DNA from: Nocardioidaceae bacterium
Lineage (GTDB): Bacteria; Actinomycetota; Actinomycetes; Propionibacteriales; Nocardioidaceae
Length of the DNA: 7,172 nt
NCBI GenBank assembly: GCA_013811715.1
Contig: JACCUS010000128.1
Span: 1 to 7,172 of the forward strand
Reading direction: 5' to 3'
Part shown: one piece after another, positions 6,087 through 7,172 of the stretch
Position numbering within the stretch: the stretch's first letter is position 1
Layout of the letters: each line of letters opens with the position of its first letter
Position numbers and translations under genes: made by a program
The notes under the pieces: model-generated
Database searches by the model: none
Told to the model about the DNA's origin: nothing
What the model saw: the letters and a program-made list of their open reading frames with translations, nothing else

Positions 6087-6214
6087 TTCTTGCCTGGCGG
6101 CACGATCGCGGTCTTGTTCTTTGCTTCCGCTTTCGCGTGCTTCTCGGCGCGCTTCTCCTTGAGAGACTTGCCTGCCTTCTTGGACAGGTGTTGACGAGGC
6201 GACTTGTCGGCCAT
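6080..6214 (-). CDS. Small Lys/Arg-rich conserved protein (44 residues)
   Basis: An ATG at 6214 opens 44 codons ending in TGA at 6080-6082. GGGAG lies 5 bases before the start, a good ribosome binding site. The product begins MADKSPRQHLSKKAGKSLKE and ends VPPGKKR, with 12 Lys, 3 Arg and 2 His in 44 residues and no hydrophobic segment. The middle (about residues 18-34) is an Ala/Lys/Glu stretch likely to be helical. It resembles small basic proteins seen in other actinobacteria that begin MADKSP and carry a KSLKEKR core; I recall this pattern but could not search. The charge suggests nucleic-acid or ribosome association, which is inference. It lies 89 bases downstream of the VOC gene on the same strand and converges on the duplicated-domain gene with 31 bases between stops. 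Its length hides it from gene callers with a high cutoff. Confidence 0.78.
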   Translation of the reverse strand: MADKSPRQHLSKKAGKSLKEKRAEKHAKAEAKNKTAIVPPGKKR

Positions 6215-6303
6215 GACTGCTCCCTGGTCAGAAGCCTGGTTGGCTCCGCAGGTTTCGACACTACGCCCCCTGCCCGTCGATCAGCCATAGGTTTGGCGAC
6301 ACG

Positions 6304-6690
6304 TCAAGAGCCTCGCTCCGCCTTGCTGCGCTCCACGCAGAACTCGTTGCCCTCGGGATCGGCCAGTACGGCGAAGCCGGTCCCGTCGTCCTTGCGGAAG
6401 TCGGCAAGCAGCGTTGCCCCGAGCCCGAGCAGCCGCTCGACCTCATCATCGCGGGTGCGGTCGGTCGGGACCAGGTCGAGATGCACCCGGTTCTTCACCG
6501 CCTTGGGCTCGGGCACAGGGATGAAGAGGAGGGCGATGCCCGTGCTCGCGGAGACCAGCAGTCCCTCCGGATCGCCTGGCTGGTTGGGATTGCTCGGATC
6601 TTCGCCGAAGTCGCCCAGCTGGGACCAGAAGGCCACCAGCGGCGCCCATTCGGCGCAGTCGAACGTGATGTTGCCGATCTGTGCTGACAC
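6304..6690 (-). CDS. VOC superfamily (glyoxalase-like) protein
   Basis: A 128-residue protein of single VOC-domain size. It shows the two-half pattern of the Glyoxalase_6-type family: ITFDCAEWAPLVAFWSQLGDF (residues 8-28), a linker naming the ligand cavity, VHLDL with His70 at the start of the second half, LGATLLADFR, then FAVLADPEGNEFCVERS with Glu120. His70 and Glu120 sit where VOC proteins hold a metal ion, but the substrate is unknown and many such proteins are binding or resistance factors without a defined reaction. The start is GTG at 6690, with AAGGAG ending only 3 bases upstream, a rather tight spacing. No better in-frame start lies further downstream without cutting the first strand. 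It is probably cytoplasmic. The small basic gene follows on the same strand. Confidence 0.88.
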   Translation of the reverse strand: MSAQIGNITFDCAEWAPLVAFWSQLGDFGEDPSNPNQPGDPEGLLVSASTGIALLFIPVPEPKAVKNRVHLDLVPTDRTRDDEVERLLGLGATLLADFRKDDGTGFAVLADPEGNEFCVERSKAERGS

Positions 6691-6730
6691 TGACTCCTTG
6701 TACGTCGGATCCGTGGAAGGGAACGAGGCC

Positions 6731-6750
6731 CGACGAGAGTTTCCTCGTCG
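6731..6750. promoter_or_regulatory. Perfect 7-base hairpin/dyad in the divergent intergenic region
   Basis: CGACGAG (6731-6737) and CTCGTCG (6744-6750) are exact reverse complements around a 6-base loop. It lies 40 bases upstream of the VOC start and 92 bases upstream of the HNH gene start. No gene on either strand ends nearby, so a terminator role is unlikely. An operator or an mRNA 5' leader hairpin is more plausible. An 8-base palindrome TCTGCAGA follows at 6752-6759. The structure is seen; the role is unknown. Confidence 0.4.
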
Positions 6751-6772
6751 ATCTGCAGAGGTGGATTGTTCT

Positions 6773-6781
6773 TGTGGATAA
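6773..6781 (-). promoter_or_regulatory. Exact DnaA-box-like 9-mer (TTATCCACA on the minus strand)
   Basis: The plus strand reads TGTGGATAA, the reverse complement of TTATCCACA, the strong E. coli DnaA box. It is a single copy with no AT-rich region or cluster of further boxes, so it is not an origin. It could be a DnaA titration or regulatory site, or chance. High-GC actinobacteria more often use TTGTCCACA. Confidence 0.25.
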
Positions 6782-6802
6782 GGCGGAACGGGGCTGTCTA
6801 AG

Positions 6803-6813
6803 GTTTCAGAAAC
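6803..6813. promoter_or_regulatory. Palindrome GTTTCAGAAAC in the HNH gene promoter region
   Basis: Five-base arms GTTTC and GAAAC flank a single A. It sits 16 bases upstream of the TAGTGT -10 hexamer, where the -35 box would be expected but is not recognisable. It could be a binding site for a regulator. Role inferred from position only. Confidence 0.3.
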
Positions 6814-6829
6814 TGTCGGTGGCCGGATC

Positions 6830-6835
6830 TAGTGT
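6830..6835 (+). promoter_or_regulatory. -10 element (TAGTGT) for a leaderless HNH endonuclease transcript
   Basis: TAGTGT fits TANNNT and is followed by exactly 7 bases and then ATG 6843, the same geometry as at the DUF885 gene. No Shine-Dalgarno-like purine run lies in the 20 bases before the ATG, which supports leaderless initiation. Confidence 0.6.
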
Positions 6836-6842
6836 TCGTGGT

Positions 6843-7172
6843 ATGAGCCTGTTGATCGACGACCCGGCCGCACCGGTGGCACCGGCGCTCGCGGCGGTGT
6901 CGGATCGGCTGGTGGAGCTGTCGGGTGTGGAGTTGTGGCGGCTGGACGACGACCAGACGACGGCGGCCGTCGGCGCCGCGTACGCGCTGGTGACACAGGC
7001 GCACACGGTCGCGCTGACACTATTGGCGGAGGCAGACAGGCGCAACCTGGCCGGGCAGACCGGGGCGCCATCCACGCAGGCATGGCTGCAGGCCACCCGG
7101 CGGGTCCGCCCGCAGACCGCCAAACGCGACGTCGAGCTGGCCCGGTTGGTGGCCAGGGCCGCCGACCTGGAC
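6843..7172 (+). CDS. DUF222-domain HNH endonuclease (13E12 repeat family), N-terminal part
   Basis: The frame is open from ATG 6843 to the window edge, giving 110 complete codons. The visible sequence is the N-terminal DUF222 region: a short leader, VELWRLDDDQTTAAVGAAYALVTQ (about residues 29-52), LLAEADRRNLAG, then the characteristic GAPSTQAWLQATRRVRPQTAKRDVELARL. Proteins with this start normally carry a C-terminal HNH nuclease motif after several hundred residues, which lies outside the window. They occur in many copies in actinobacteria, including the REP13E12 elements of M. tuberculosis, and their biological role is not established. The nuclease part cannot be confirmed here, nor whether this copy is intact. 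The start is favoured by the leaderless promoter geometry and by the alignment of the leader with the family. The VOC gene diverges from it. Confidence 0.83.
   Translation, partial: MSLLIDDPAAPVAPALAAVSDRLVELSGVELWRLDDDQTTAAVGAAYALVTQAHTVALTLLAEADRRNLAGQTGAPSTQAWLQATRRVRPQTAKRDVELARLVARAADLD

Noticed and set aside
6773..6781. Replication origin suggested by the DnaA-box match
   Set aside because: Only one box, no AT-rich unwinding region and no dnaA/dnaN neighbours; kept only as a low-confidence single site.
6843..7172. Insertion sequence or transposon at the right edge
   Set aside because: DUF222/HNH proteins are multi-copy but no transposase, terminal repeats or target duplication is visible in the window.
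1..7172. A novel multigene defence or biosynthetic system
   Set aside because: Apart from the simple toxin-antitoxin pair, neighbouring genes are unrelated housekeeping or single accessory genes in mixed orientations, without a conserved co-directed module of unknown genes.

Overview
The window is high-GC chromosomal DNA of an actinobacterium. The evidence is GTG starts, 4-base GTGA gene overlaps, TANNNT -10 elements, and an acyl-CoA carboxylase epsilon tail next to maf and an acyl-CoA dehydrogenase. Multi-copy DUF222/HNH endonucleases and the small lysine-rich protein suggest a Nocardioidaceae- or Propionibacteriales-like genome, but the sequence alone does not settle the family. Most of it is ordinary core and accessory chromosome. 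I found no strong candidate for an undescribed multigene system.

Left part, plus strand (1-3276): the window opens inside the epsilon subunit of an acyl-CoA carboxylase. A type II toxin-antitoxin pair follows (ribbon-helix-helix antitoxin, PIN-domain toxin) with a perfect 8+3+8 dyad over its promoter. Next come a 566-residue DUF885 metallopeptidase-like protein, probably read from a leaderless transcript, and a Maf nucleotide pyrophosphatase coupled to it by a GTGA overlap. In Mycobacterium tuberculosis accE5 and maf are adjacent, so here the toxin-antitoxin pair and DUF885 gene lie between two genes that are often neighbours.

Middle part, minus strand (3285-5224): an acyl-CoA dehydrogenase ends 8 bases from the Maf stop, tail to tail. 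Upstream of it on the same strand lies an RDD-family membrane protein with a Gly/Gln/Tyr repeat N-terminus. A 215-base divergent intergenic region separates the RDD gene from the next plus-strand gene.

Right part (5440-7172): a plus-strand protein made of two copies of an alpha/beta-barrel-like module converges on a 44-codon gene for a Lys/Arg-rich small protein. That small gene lies downstream of a minus-strand VOC/glyoxalase-like gene. After a 152-base intergenic region rich in dyads, a DUF222/HNH (13E12-type) endonuclease gene starts leaderless and runs off the right edge.

Functional links are limited. Carboxylase epsilon and acyl-CoA dehydrogenase both fit acyl-CoA, propionyl-CoA and branched-chain amino acid metabolism, Maf is housekeeping nucleotide sanitation, and the toxin-antitoxin and HNH genes are accessory. 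No stretch longer than 300 bases lacks a gene. No tRNA, rRNA, CRISPR array, insertion sequence or riboswitch was seen.
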